From Bartonella callosciuri (GTDB taxonomy: Bacteria; Pseudomonadota; Alphaproteobacteria; Rhizobiales; Rhizobiaceae): a DNA stretch of 64,000 nucleotides. The position numbers and the translations under genes were made by a program. This document shows positions 41,395-50,216 of the stretch, in pieces (the stretch's first letter is position 1; every line of letters starts with the position of its first letter). A model generated the notes under the pieces. The model saw only the letters and a program-made list of their open reading frames with translations, had not been told where the DNA came from and did not search any database. The stretch is from assembly GCF_014203215.1 (NCBI RefSeq), contig NZ_JACHIM010000001.1, positions 62,001-126,000 on the forward strand, written 5' to 3'.

Positions 41395-42663
41395 TTATAC
41401 AATATAGAGTATTTATAAGAAATATGATAAAATGCTCATAATTGTAATGAATGGCAAAATGGTTAATTATTGCATATTTTTTTAAATATAAAGGTTAATA
41501 ATATCAGAGATTGGTTGTAAGTTGGTTAAATTTGAAATGTATGTGACATTGAAAGAGGGGAGTGGTGTATATGAATATTTTAAGTACCCTTACTTGCAGT
41601 TTCTGTTTCTTTTTAATTTCCTTTATTTTGGTTAGAATTCTATTAAAGGATACATGAAGATAGTCAATTTAGAGATTGTCTATATGGAAAATCAGAAAAG
41701 TGTTATGTTTATTTTGTTTTCGACGATAATACGCGGCAAGGTGGGCTTTTATAGCTGTCTGTTTGCCGTATGATTTTATGGATGTAAGTTGTAAACGTAA
41801 TACGCTTATTTTTTAAAGTATTTGGTTTTTTTCAATGAATAAGAATTATTATTTTTTATGATATAACATGAAAACAAAGCTTTTCGATAATATACTAGGA
41901 ATATAATTTATTATTTTATTTGGAAAACTATAGCGTATTGTATTAAGATTTGTATGCCGATCACATTGTTATTTGCAAATTGAGATTAGCTTTATAGAAT
42001 ATTTCATTTTGCTTTTGTTGCAAATAATTGATCAATTTCTAGGATTGAAGAGAGGTCTTCTTGAATTTTTATAGTGTGAACGAAGTTTTGTAAAAGAATT
42101 TTTCATTTTGTATAAGAGTCTCTATACAATAATGGGTTATGCGTGTGTTTTTGTTTTGAAATGAGGTAAGCCCTACATAGGAAAGCAATAAAACAGTTCT
42201 ACATAATTATGCAAAAGCAAAGAAAGTATGGGGCGGCGCCTATTATTAGTGCAAAGATTATAGAGTTGGCATTTGATGGTTTTCTCTGTTTCTTTTACAA
42301 AAAGGATTCTTCAAGGGGCTCTTGATACTTCGTTGAAAAATGACTGTATTCAGCTAACAAATAGGAAAGTTCTTCGCTTCAAAGTTTTTATTCTAATGTT
42401 TTTTATCATGAAAACTATTTGAACTGTATAAGGTTAAAGAGAAGTATAGGTTTTGAAGTTGTGGCATTTGGTTTCTGAATCGCTATCAGAAGGTGTTGAA
42501 ATTCTAAATTCTCAGAAAATTTTTCTTTCCTTCGTCATATCTGCTCCTCAATTTTCTTACATACTTAAGTTACTCTAGAGGAGTTTTCTCTAGATAATAT
42601 CTAGTATAAGTAAAAGAGTTATAGTGTTGCTTAATAGCTTCAATTGTTGTTTTATTTGTTTTT
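41395..42663. other. Large gene-free region beside cpdR
   Basis: The largest stretch without a gene in the window, nearly 1.3 kb and very AT-rich. On the reverse strand near 42010-42105 an open stretch reads FVHTIKIQEDLSSILEIDQL. On the forward strand near 42207-42325 a frame starts MQKQRKYGAAPIISAKIIEL. Both look protein-like but match nothing I recognise. No terminator, repeat or RNA gene could be identified. It is best read as decayed coding DNA plus the cpdR promoter. Confidence 0.35.
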
Positions 42664-43599
42664 CTATGCTTTTTTAAAAATATTATTTTCGGACATGTTG
42701 CTGGAAATAAATGCATCAAACACAGCCCAAAATTGTTTTTTGTAACCTTCATCATGCATGATTGTATCAAGTTCAGCACCTGTAATAGTGATACTATTTG
42801 TAAGATGTGTGTATTGGCATAATTGTCGTGCTTCAATGTTGTTCATGATATTGTTTTGATTGGCGAGAATAAAAAGTGTTGGAATTTGTAAATGTCCATG
42901 AAGTATATTCTTTTTCATAGAATCAATTGTATTAAGCACTGATGCCATCCATCGAGATGTTGGAGCAGTGACAGAGGGGCATGGTGCTTTATTAGCACGC
43001 CCCAATTGCATATTTTTTTGTTTTGTTTTTTTGAGTTTTTTTCCACCTTTAGCTGGTAAGAATCCAAGACCTATATCAGAAAGAAGTTGTGTTAATTTAT
43101 GTTGAAAGCTATTCGTTTTATTGCCAAAAGGAGCCAAAAGAGGAGAAACGCAGAGCATTTTCTTAAACTGATGATTAATGACCTCCAGTCCGCTAAGTGC
43201 TATCAAACCACCTATGCCATAGGCTAGTATATAGTAAGGTCTTGGACAATTAGGGTATACAACTTTTTTAAGAAATTCATTTAAGTCATTGATATCATTA
43301 TTAATATCAAAATAATTGTATCTGTTCTGTTTTTTTGTCTTTAATGGTGATTTCTCTCGACCGAACCAGTCAAATATTGCTGTATGAAAACCGCGTTTGG
43401 AAATTTCGTTCATTGGTAAAAAATATTCTTCTAAAGCATTTTCAGAACTTTCGAGGATAACAATTGTTCCCTGGGATTTTTTTCTTTCAGGATATGTTAT
43501 CACAAAACGAATTTCACGATCCATGGCTGTTTTAAAATAGCTATTAGAGATATTTTGAGAAGTAAAACCGCAATCTGTGAAATAAAGAGGTGTTTCCAA
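42664..43599 (-). CDS. Lysophospholipase-like alpha/beta hydrolase with a lost catalytic triad
   Basis: A 311-residue alpha/beta hydrolase related to rhizobial PldB-like lysophospholipases. The overall pattern (TPLYFTDCG start, GFHTAIFDWFGREKS, QFWAVFDAFI end) fits the family. However, the nucleophile elbow reads AYGIGG at residues 126-131 where relatives have HSMG, so Gly128 replaces the serine. The acid position in ILANQNN carries Asn249, and the usual GARHE reads GAELD, so the histidine becomes Leu277. The frame is intact over its whole length. It may be a binding protein, or on its way to loss. The alignment to relatives is from memory. Confidence 0.7.
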   Translation of the reverse strand: METPLYFTDCGFTSQNISNSYFKTAMDREIRFVITYPERKKSQGTIVILESSENALEEYFLPMNEISKRGFHTAIFDWFGREKSPLKTKKQNRYNYFDINNDINDLNEFLKKVVYPNCPRPYYILAYGIGGLIALSGLEVINHQFKKMLCVSPLLAPFGNKTNSFQHKLTQLLSDIGLGFLPAKGGKKLKKTKQKNMQLGRANKAPCPSVTAPTSRWMASVLNTIDSMKKNILHGHLQIPTLFILANQNNIMNNIEARQLCQYTHLTNSITITGAELDTIMHDEGYKKQFWAVFDAFISSNMSENNIFKKA

Positions 43600-43709
43600 T
43601 TGACATCCTTTACAGGGTATTTTTGTAACTTAGTGCAAAATGAGATAACGAGAGGACTGATATTTATGTAATGATAAAAAAGGGTTAAGAAACGATTATA
43701 TTATTTTTT
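43600..43709. other. Divergent spacer between hydrolase-like gene and hsp20
   Basis: Short AT-rich divergent spacer. It ends at the region containing the heat-shock promoter of hsp20. No separate gene is visible. Confidence 0.4.
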
Positions 43710-43740
43710 ATGTATTTTTATGAATTCAAGCATAAAAAAG

Positions 43741-43769
43741 TTGAAATAGGAGAAAATGATTACCAGATA
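43741..43769 (+). promoter_or_regulatory. Probable RpoH (sigma-32) promoter of hsp20
   Basis: TTGAAA at 43741-43746 and CCAGATA at 43763-43769 are separated by 16 bases. This resembles the alphaproteobacterial RpoH consensus, CTTGAAA then about 16 bases then CCCATAT. A start near 43776 would give a leader of about 100 bases, the usual length for a ROSE-controlled message. Confidence 0.5.
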
Positions 43770-43775
43770 AATAAT

Positions 43776-43880
43776 GTAGTCGCCATGATGGGACTGCTGG
43801 TTCACAGATTAAGTTTGCCAATTGGGAACTTTGTGAGTCAATTAACTATAGTCGCTCTAAAGGAGGGCAATATTATGCGT
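43776..43880 (+). promoter_or_regulatory. ROSE-like RNA thermometer in the hsp20 leader
   Basis: The leader before hsp20 can form at least two hairpins. CACA (43803-43806) and AAGTT (43811-43815) pair with AACTT (43827-43831) and TGTG (43832-43835). Next to the start codon, TCGCT at 43852-43856 matches the U(U/C)GCU motif of ROSE elements, and GCTCT (43854-43858) can pair with AGGGC (43864-43868), sequestering the AGGAGG ribosome binding site at 43861-43866. ROSE elements melt on warming and release translation of small heat-shock genes in rhizobia. Confidence 0.6.
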
Positions 43881-44351
43881 CAAGTAGATTTTTCACCATT
43901 TTATCGTTCAACAGTAGGTTTTGATCAGCTTTTTAACTGGTTTGATTCTAGAACACAACCCGACGATGTTTCTTCTTATCCACCCTATAACATTGAGCGT
44001 TTAACTGAAGATTCTTATAGAATTTCTATGGCTGTTGCAGGCTTTTCTCAAGATGAGATCGATATCGAAACGCATTGCAATCAGCTAATCATTAAGGGTG
44101 AGAGGAAGCCTGAAAATGATGATGCAGAACGAGAGTTCCTTTATCGAGGTATCGCTTCGCGTGCTTTTGAACGGCGTTTTCATTTGGCTGATCATGTTAA
44201 GGTTACTGGAGCAGAACTTGGCGATGGTCTTCTGCATATTCAGCTTGAAAGAGAAATGCCAGCTGAATTAAAACCACGAAAAATAGCTGTGCAGGCATCA
44301 TCATCTACAATAAAAAGTGATGCCAATCATAATTGCGTAAAGCAAGTTTAG
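43875..44351 (+). CDS. Small heat-shock protein, Hsp20/IbpA family
   Basis: ATP-independent chaperone that holds unfolding proteins. The ATG at 43875 (MRQVDFSPFYRSTVGFDQLF) has a perfect AGGAGG site eight bases upstream. The in-frame extension to 43710 would cross the promoter and thermometer and is rejected. The alpha-crystallin domain runs from about residue 35 to 130, beginning YPPYNIERLTEDSYRISMAVAG. The IXI-like motif region is HIQLEREMPAELKPRKI. Length is 158 residues. It is followed by a strong terminator, so it is a single-gene unit. Confidence 0.95.
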   Translation: MRQVDFSPFYRSTVGFDQLFNWFDSRTQPDDVSSYPPYNIERLTEDSYRISMAVAGFSQDEIDIETHCNQLIIKGERKPENDDAEREFLYRGIASRAFERRFHLADHVKVTGAELGDGLLHIQLEREMPAELKPRKIAVQASSSTIKSDANHNCVKQV

Positions 44352-44398
44352 ACTCTGAAAAAACTGAATAATTATCAATTCTTTTAAATAGTGAAGTG

Positions 44399-44426
44399 AC
44401 GCGAGACTAATGTCTCGCGTTTTTTA
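44399..44426 (+). terminator. Rho-independent terminator of hsp20
   Basis: ACGCGAGAC (44399-44407) pairs with GTCTCGCGT (44412-44420) around the loop TAAT and is followed directly by a run of T. A perfect 9-bp GC-rich stem with a U tail, 48 bases after the hsp20 stop codon. Confidence 0.93.
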
Positions 44427-44873
44427 TATTTTCTATGGAGAAAGGAAGAGTACTCCAATAAAAACTGTCTCTATTCCTAATTTGGGCTAGTGTTTCTATC
44501 GTAGCCGCTGTACATTAAAGGAAATGGAATAGATTTTAAGAATTTCATACATGTGTAAGAGGATGTAGGTTGACATAAGGTTTTGTAATAAATAGGAAGA
44601 GGTGGGATTAGGAAGGAATGGTAGTAGTCCTTTGTTTTTATGACTATTTTATCATTAAATGCGTTGTTTGTAAAATTGGATTTTGATATCTAAAATTGCA
44701 AAAAAGAGTAAAAAATCGTAAAAGTCGGAATTTGACGTTAAAGATGAAAAAAGGCTTTAAAAGGTCTTTGAAAACTCTTTGAAGAAAATAAATTGCTACA
44801 AAACCTGAAGTCAAATTGTACAAAACCCAACGACAAGCTACATTGTGTTTAAGGGGCTATTTTTTATAAAAGA
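44427..44873. other. Spacer between hsp20 terminator and tRNA-Pro(GGG)
   Basis: About 450 AT-rich bases with no recognisable gene on either strand. It contains many A-rich tracts near 44690-44780 but no repeat unit. Confidence 0.4.
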
Positions 44874-44950
<77 letters not shown>

Positions 44951-45584
44951 AACTGTGTAAGATGACTAAAGGACTGTTTCTTTAAAGGCAAGAGAAAAAT
45001 AAACAGAATAAAATCTAAATTGCTCTTGCATTTTAAAAGAGTGCTTGCGTTCGTAAAAACGAAATTTTGCATGTCAATATTTCTTTGTTCATTGAAATAA
45101 ATAATTAAATTTTTTAATTTTATAGCTGTTATTTATAATGCATATTTATTCAATTATTTTATGGGAATTGTGAAGGCATGAAATAAGATTTTTATGCTTA
45201 TCAATGTTTTCATTTTTTTCTGGTGTTTAATAGGCGCGAGAAAAAAATGATACCTTTTTAAGATTTTTGTTTGTTCCATCGGGAAACTTCCCTAAAATGC
45301 TTTTTTTTTAAAAAAATAGTAGTAAATGCTGTCATATGGAAGAACTTTTTCTGCATTTTTGATTTTTATAAAAATGATATATTTTTCATAAGTTAGGAAG
45401 ATAGTAAGGATAAAAATCTCAGATTGCACAATCACCAGTCCAAATATCAGATACGTTTTTTATTCCCATGATAAAAAATCAGTACATTTTATGCCTTGTT
45501 GTTTTGTTTCTGATATACCAGATAAATAAAATGGCCTAGATAAAATACTTTCAAAGTATTTTTTGAGCAAGAAAAGAGTAAACG
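44951..45584. other. Spacer upstream of the IscA-like gene
   Basis: Roughly 630 AT-rich bases. I see no reading frame with a ribosome binding site and no recognisable fragment. The promoters of tRNA-Pro(GGG) and of the IscA-like gene should be here. Confidence 0.4.
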
Positions 45585-45962
45585 ATGAGTCGTTTTTCAG
45601 TAATGAATTTGACGGAAGCTGCAGTAAGTCGTGTTAAAGCGATTATGGATGAAAAAGATGCGTGTGGTATTCTTATTGGTATTAAGAAAGGCGGCTGTGC
45701 GGGGATGGAGTATACAATTACTCTTGTAAAGGAAGAGGGATTGGATGCAGATGTTGTTGAAGTGAATGGCGCTCGTGTTTTTGTAGCACATGATGCAGTA
45801 TTATTTTTATTAGGAACGCAGCTGGACTATGAAGAGACAACGCTTCGGTCCGGTTTTGTATTTAAAAATCCTAATCAAGTTTCAGCATGTGGGTGCGGTG
45901 AATCGGTAGAGCTTCGTCCTGCCTCGCAAAATCAGTTAAATGAAAGCTATAAAACCAATTAA
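45585..45962 (+). CDS. Iron-sulfur cluster assembly protein, IscA/SufA/HesB family
   Basis: A-type carrier that holds or inserts iron-sulfur clusters. The three ligand cysteines are Cys38 (KKGGCAGMEY), Cys102 and Cys104 (SACGCGES). Length is 125 residues, with a short tail after the domain. In Rhizobiales the copy with this sequence style is usually named SufA and often lies near the suf operon; no other suf gene is in this window, so I leave the symbol open. Confidence 0.93.
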   Translation: MSRFSVMNLTEAAVSRVKAIMDEKDACGILIGIKKGGCAGMEYTITLVKEEGLDADVVEVNGARVFVAHDAVLFLLGTQLDYEETTLRSGFVFKNPNQVSACGCGESVELRPASQNQLNESYKTN

Positions 45963-46035
45963 GTTTTCTAGGAGGGGCCGGTATTTACTGAGACGAGGAT
46001 TCTCTCAATTTTTAGGTTGGTGGAACTTGATATTT

Positions 46036-46858
46036 TTATTCCTTTTTATTTTTAGCCTTATTCCAAAGATCTTCTATTTCATTCAAGGCTGCATCAGCTA
46101 GTGTTTTAGATTGAATGGATAGGCTTTCTTCGATATAGGCAAAACGACTTCAAAATTTTGTATTGGTTTTTTTTAGTGCTTTTTGTGCATCAAGATTCAG
46201 ATGGCGTGCAAGATAAAGTAGGATAAAATAAAGATCGCCAAACTCTGCTTCTATATCTGAAGTTTCGTTGTCTTTGATTGCTTCTTTAAGCTTATTGAGT
46301 TCTTCTTCTATTTTTGCAAAAATTTTATGACTTTCATACCAATCAAACCCCAATTTGGCTGCTGCTTTTTGTAATGCGAGTGCTTCTTGGTCTGCTGGCT
46401 GAATCTGTTTTACTTTTGTAAGAATGCTCGTGACAGAATCACTTAATAATTCTGCTTCTTCGCACATTTTTTTTGTTTAGCCTGTTCTATTTTTTTATAC
46501 GTTCCCATTCCTCTTCAATAAAACCACGTTTTTTTTGATCTGTATTTCCAAAAACATGAGGATGGCGACGAATCATTTTTGCGGTAACTGCGTAAACAAC
46601 GTCTTCAAAAGTAAAGCTGCCTTCTTCTTGCGCTATCGTAGCATGATAGGCGACTTGTAAAAGAAGATCTCCGAGTTCGTCACAAAGATCCATTCGTTTT
46701 TTTCGTTCAATGGTATCGACAATTTCATAAGTTTCTTCAAAAATATAGGGTATGAGGGATTCAAATGTTTGTTTTATATTTCAGACACATCCGCTATCAC
46801 CGTTTCGTAATGCTGCAACAATTGCGAGAAGATCATTAATATCTTTTGACGCGATCAT
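46036..46858 (-). pseudogene. mazG: Pseudogene of the MazG nucleoside triphosphate pyrophosphohydrolase
   Basis: MazG clears aberrant nucleotides and is involved in (p)ppGpp control. The whole gene can be followed from MIASKDINDLLAIVAALRNG to NEIEDLWNKAKNKKE. It is broken four ways. The conserved GCPWD reads GCV-stop-N, with a TGA at the tryptophan codon. After WERIKK a frameshift occurs at a 7-A run, and a second shift occurs at an 8-A run before CEEAELL. A second TGA replaces the glutamate in NTKFE. The remaining sequence is well preserved, for example FEETYEIVDTIERKKRMD and MIRRHPHVFG, suggesting recent loss. In relatives mazG follows hflX. Confidence 0.88.
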
Positions 46859-46890
46859 TTATACCTCTTTTATAAATATTTGAGGATAAG

Positions 46891-47823
46891 TTAGCTATCC
46901 CATCGTCTGTGTAACCACGCCCATTGTCCCGGATATTCACGGACCCAACTCTCAACAATATCATTTAATTTTTGTATAGAAGCAGTTACATCGATTTCGT
47001 TTTTTTCATTAAGTGGAAGCTTTACAGGTTCATATAATTCTAAATGATGGCGTCCTCCAGGGAGGCGAATACAACGTGCTGGATAAATATCACAATCATA
47101 TTGTCGCGCAAGTTTTATAATTAAGGGATTGGTTTTAAGGGGTCTATTAAAAAATGTTCCCAAAACACCTCGACGAAACTTTTGATCAATAAGCATGCCA
47201 ACATTTTTACCTTCTGCTAACCTGGCTGCTAATGCCCAAGCTGCACCGGCCTTAGATGGAACGAGATGTCCCATAGAGGTTTGCCGAGCTTTAAGGACTC
47301 GTTTTGCAATATAGGGATTATTGGGTGGTCTAAATAACACTGTAATATTAAGACCAAAACGTTGTGCACATATAGGGAGAAGTTCAAAATTCCCGGTATG
47401 AGCTGTGAAAAAAATATGCGGTTTTTTTTCATTTTTTAATCGCTCAAATATTTCAGCACCTTTAACTTCAATAAGACCTGGTTTCTCTGCATGAGGATCA
47501 AAATCAAAAATTTTATCAAGGAAAATATACTCAGCTAGGAATTTTCCTATATTCTCCCACATTTCTATGGCAATTGCATGGAGTTCTTCTTCTGTTTTTT
47601 CTGGATACGCAGCTCTAAGGTTAGCAAGTGCGATTTGATGACGGTGTACAAGGGGACCAAATGTTTTTGCCAACCAAGAAAAGAAAGAAAATCCAAGATT
47701 GGCAGGAAAATATTTTAAAATAGATAGCAAACCAATGAGCAGATGTCCCCATAAAAAATAAAATGATTTTTTTGCTATTATTTTAATATGATACATAAAA
47801 CTTTTAATATAAAACTTTATCAT
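46891..47823 (-). CDS. lpxXL: Lipid A very-long-chain acyltransferase LpxXL
   Basis: Inner-membrane acyltransferase of the LpxL/HtrB family that attaches the 27-hydroxyoctacosanoyl (or similar) chain to lipid A from AcpXL. The catalytic HX4E-type motif is HTGNFELLP, and FRPPNNPYIAKRVLKARQ and GMLIDQKFRRG follow. An N-terminal hydrophobic stretch (SFYFLWGHLLIGLLSILKYF) anchors it. Length is 310 residues. The adh gene ends three bases before its start, and it closes the acpXL cluster. The mazG pseudogene lies downstream. Confidence 0.9.
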   Translation of the reverse strand: MIKFYIKSFMYHIKIIAKKSFYFLWGHLLIGLLSILKYFPANLGFSFFSWLAKTFGPLVHRHQIALANLRAAYPEKTEEELHAIAIEMWENIGKFLAEYIFLDKIFDFDPHAEKPGLIEVKGAEIFERLKNEKKPHIFFTAHTGNFELLPICAQRFGLNITVLFRPPNNPYIAKRVLKARQTSMGHLVPSKAGAAWALAARLAEGKNVGMLIDQKFRRGVLGTFFNRPLKTNPLIIKLARQYDCDIYPARCIRLPGGRHHLELYEPVKLPLNEKNEIDVTASIQKLNDIVESWVREYPGQWAWLHRRWDS

Positions 47824-47826
47824 AAT

Positions 47827-48861
47827 TTAATCGATTTTAAGAATAATTTTACCAAAAATATCACGACTTTCCATTCGTTTTAAAGCTGTATCAATTTCAT
47901 CAAACCCAACAATTGTATCAATGACAGGATGTACAATTCCCTGTGCCATTTTCTGCATGGCGTTTTGCATATTTTCTATACGACAGCCAAAAGAACCGAA
48001 TATCTTAAGTTGTTGCTGGAATAACTGCATAAGATTTAGTGATGCTGAAACACCAGATGTAGAACCACAGGTTACCAAGCGTGCTCCTCGTTTCATACAC
48101 AATAGAGAACCGTTCCATGTATCAGCTCCTACGTGCTCAAAAACAACATCAACACCTTGTTTTTTTGTTAATTTACGCACGACGCCTTCAAAACGCTCTT
48201 TACGATAATTTATAACGTGATCTGCACCAAGGGATTGTGCTTTTGCAACTTTTTCATCTGAACCTACGGTCGTAATAACTGTACATCCCTTCTGTTTTGA
48301 GAGCTGAATGGCTGCTGAGCCAATACCCGAACCACCTGCTTGTATGAGAATTGTTTCACCTTCTTGTAGTTTTGCATTATCAAAAAGCATATGTTCTACA
48401 GTGCCAAAAGTAATTGGAGCAACAGCTGCTTGCAGTTCATCACATTCTGGAGGAGCTGGAAGCAATAGACGTGCTGGCAAATTAACAAGCTCACAGGCAA
48501 AGCCATCAAGATGAAAACCGTATACACCTTTTACCTGACTACAAAGATTATCTCGCCCTTTACAGCAAGCTTGGCATACTCCGCAGGTGTGTGCACCATA
48601 AATTGAAACGATCTGTCCAAGTTGTAAATTTTTAACATCAGTCCCCAATCGAATAACTTCACCGGAAGCTTCTGCGCCGATTATAAGTGGCATTTTTCTT
48701 TTAGCAAAGGCCATGCCACGCCAGCCCCATACATCAATATGATTAAGAGCAACGGCTTTGATACACACTGTTACTTCATCGGGGTTAGGGAGTAGTGGCG
48801 GGGCTATATTGGTGATTTCAAGCTGGCGCTCATTTAATAATTGCAGTGCACGCATTATCAT
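47827..48861 (-). CDS. Zinc-type alcohol dehydrogenase/quinone-reductase-like protein of the acpXL cluster
   Basis: Medium-chain dehydrogenase of 344 residues. The structural-zinc cysteines lie in CGVCQACCKGRDNLC. The dinucleotide-binding site is ILIQAGGSGIGSAAIQLSK and the catalytic zinc region lies around NHIDVWGWRG. In Rhizobium the same gene (adh2XL) lies between the FabF-like genes and lpxXL, and probably contributes to making or oxidising the long hydroxy acyl chain, though its exact step is not established. It begins 62 bases after the preceding ketosynthase gene. Confidence 0.86.
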   Translation of the reverse strand: MIMRALQLLNERQLEITNIAPPLLPNPDEVTVCIKAVALNHIDVWGWRGMAFAKRKMPLIIGAEASGEVIRLGTDVKNLQLGQIVSIYGAHTCGVCQACCKGRDNLCSQVKGVYGFHLDGFACELVNLPARLLLPAPPECDELQAAVAPITFGTVEHMLFDNAKLQEGETILIQAGGSGIGSAAIQLSKQKGCTVITTVGSDEKVAKAQSLGADHVINYRKERFEGVVRKLTKKQGVDVVFEHVGADTWNGSLLCMKRGARLVTCGSTSGVSASLNLMQLFQQQLKIFGSFGCRIENMQNAMQKMAQGIVHPVIDTIVGFDEIDTALKRMESRDIFGKIILKID

Positions 48862-48923
48862 CCCCCTTAAATGTTTATGACTATTAGGTTAAGTATGACC
48901 GAGTTTTATCAATATTGAAAGGA

Positions 48924-50216
48924 TTATCCTTTATATGCTGTAATAACAAGGCTGGTATTTTGACCGCCAAATCCAAATGAGTTTGATAAAACCGCATTAA
49001 CACAGGCTTTGCGGCTATGGTTAGGAACAACGTCTAAAGGGATAGCAGGATCCGGATCATCATAATTTATTGTGGGAGGAAGTATCCCTGATTGAATAGT
49101 TAAAAGCGAAAAAATAGCCTCTATGGCGCCTGCAGCCGTTAATGTGTGGCCAATCATTGATTTATTAGAAGAAACTGGAATATGTTTTAAAATATTACCG
49201 AAGACTGTTGACAAGGCGAGATATTCCATTTTTTCATTTTCGGGTGTTGAGGTCCCATGTGCATTAATATAGTCAATGTCATTGATCGTTATTTTTGCAT
49301 CATTTAAGGCTTTGCGAACTGATTCAATTGCTGGCGATGCATCGGGTTTTGAACGCGTACGGTGAAAATCATCCGCTGTCTCTCCACAACCAGCTAAAAT
49401 TCCTAAAATCGTTGCATTACGATCTAACGCGCTTTTGAGAGATTCGAGAACAAGAGCACCTGATCCTTCTGCCATAACAAAACCATCTCGGTCACGGCTA
49501 AAGGGTTTTGCTGCTTTTTCTGCTGGATCATTATGGGTTGAAAGAGCAGATAATAACGAAAAGCGAATAAGGGATTCGGCTGAAACTGAACCATCTGTAG
49601 CGATCGTAAGCGCACGATTTGTCTCTCCCCGACGAATAGCTTCAACACCTAATTGAATCGCTGTTGCACCAGATGCGCAAGCGGTTGAAAGGGTAACAGG
49701 AAGTCCCTTTGTTCCAAATTTTTTTTGAAGTTTTTCTGCAATTATACCAAATTGCGTGGTTTCAAAGAGTGCTTCGTGGGGAGTATGGCTGCAAACTTTA
49801 AGAAGGTGCGCATAGGAAGGCTCATCAATGAATGCTTCCTCTTGATCAAGAGTAAAACGCGCTGTCCACTCAAGCTCAACAGGAGGAGCTGCCAAAAATA
49901 AAGGGCCATTAAAGTTCGTTTTATCAAGAGCTGCTTGTTCTAAAGCTTCCTCGGCGGCAAGATCAGCGAGTTTTTCAGAGAGAGCTAAAACACCAAGCGT
50001 ACTTTCTTTAAGAAAATCAACTGTTCCAGCAATACATGTCTTTAATCCCTCAATGGGAAAGCGTGTTATTTTATGGATGCCGCTAACACCACTTGTTAAT
50101 TTTTGCCAATTTTCGTTTTTGCCTTGTCCCAGTGATGTTACAATCCCTGTTCCAGTTATCGCGACAAGCGGACGCCCAAAATGATCATTATATCTCACTA
50201 TAGAAACTCTCCTCAA
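48924..50216 (-). CDS. Beta-ketoacyl-ACP synthase of the very-long-chain cluster (FabF1XL-like)
   Basis: Condensing enzyme of the KAS II fold that probably elongates acyl chains on AcpXL. The catalytic cysteine lies in STACASGATAIQ, and the two histidines are in NAHGTSTPENEKME and KSMIGHTLTAAGA. The FGFGGQN end is typical. Length is 430 residues. Its start overlaps the end of the second KS-like gene by four bases, suggesting a coupled heterodimer. In Rhizobium the corresponding gene is fabF1XL. Confidence 0.9.
   Translation of the reverse strand: MRRVSIVRYNDHFGRPLVAITGTGIVTSLGQGKNENWQKLTSGVSGIHKITRFPIEGLKTCIAGTVDFLKESTLGVLALSEKLADLAAEEALEQAALDKTNFNGPLFLAAPPVELEWTARFTLDQEEAFIDEPSYAHLLKVCSHTPHEALFETTQFGIIAEKLQKKFGTKGLPVTLSTACASGATAIQLGVEAIRRGETNRALTIATDGSVSAESLIRFSLLSALSTHNDPAEKAAKPFSRDRDGFVMAEGSGALVLESLKSALDRNATILGILAGCGETADDFHRTRSKPDASPAIESVRKALNDAKITINDIDYINAHGTSTPENEKMEYLALSTVFGNILKHIPVSSNKSMIGHTLTAAGAIEAIFSLLTIQSGILPPTINYDDPDPAIPLDVVPNHSRKACVNAVLSNSFGFGGQNTSLVITAYKG

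Noticed and set aside
42570..42836. 88-codon frame overlapping the hydrolase-like gene
   Set aside because: It lies in another register of the hydrolase-like gene, whose frame clearly matches a protein family.
43710..43874. N-terminal extension of the hsp20 reading frame
   Set aside because: The region contains the probable RpoH promoter and RNA thermometer. The ATG at 43875 has a perfect AGGAGG site and begins at the conserved N-terminus.
46150..46693. Two adjacent small genes on the reverse strand
   Set aside because: They are fragments of one gene, mazG, separated by frameshifts.
46036..46858. Selenocysteine or TGA readthrough to rescue mazG
   Set aside because: The two TGA codons replace Trp and Glu, not Cys, there is no SECIS-like hairpin evident, and two frameshifts would still disrupt the protein.
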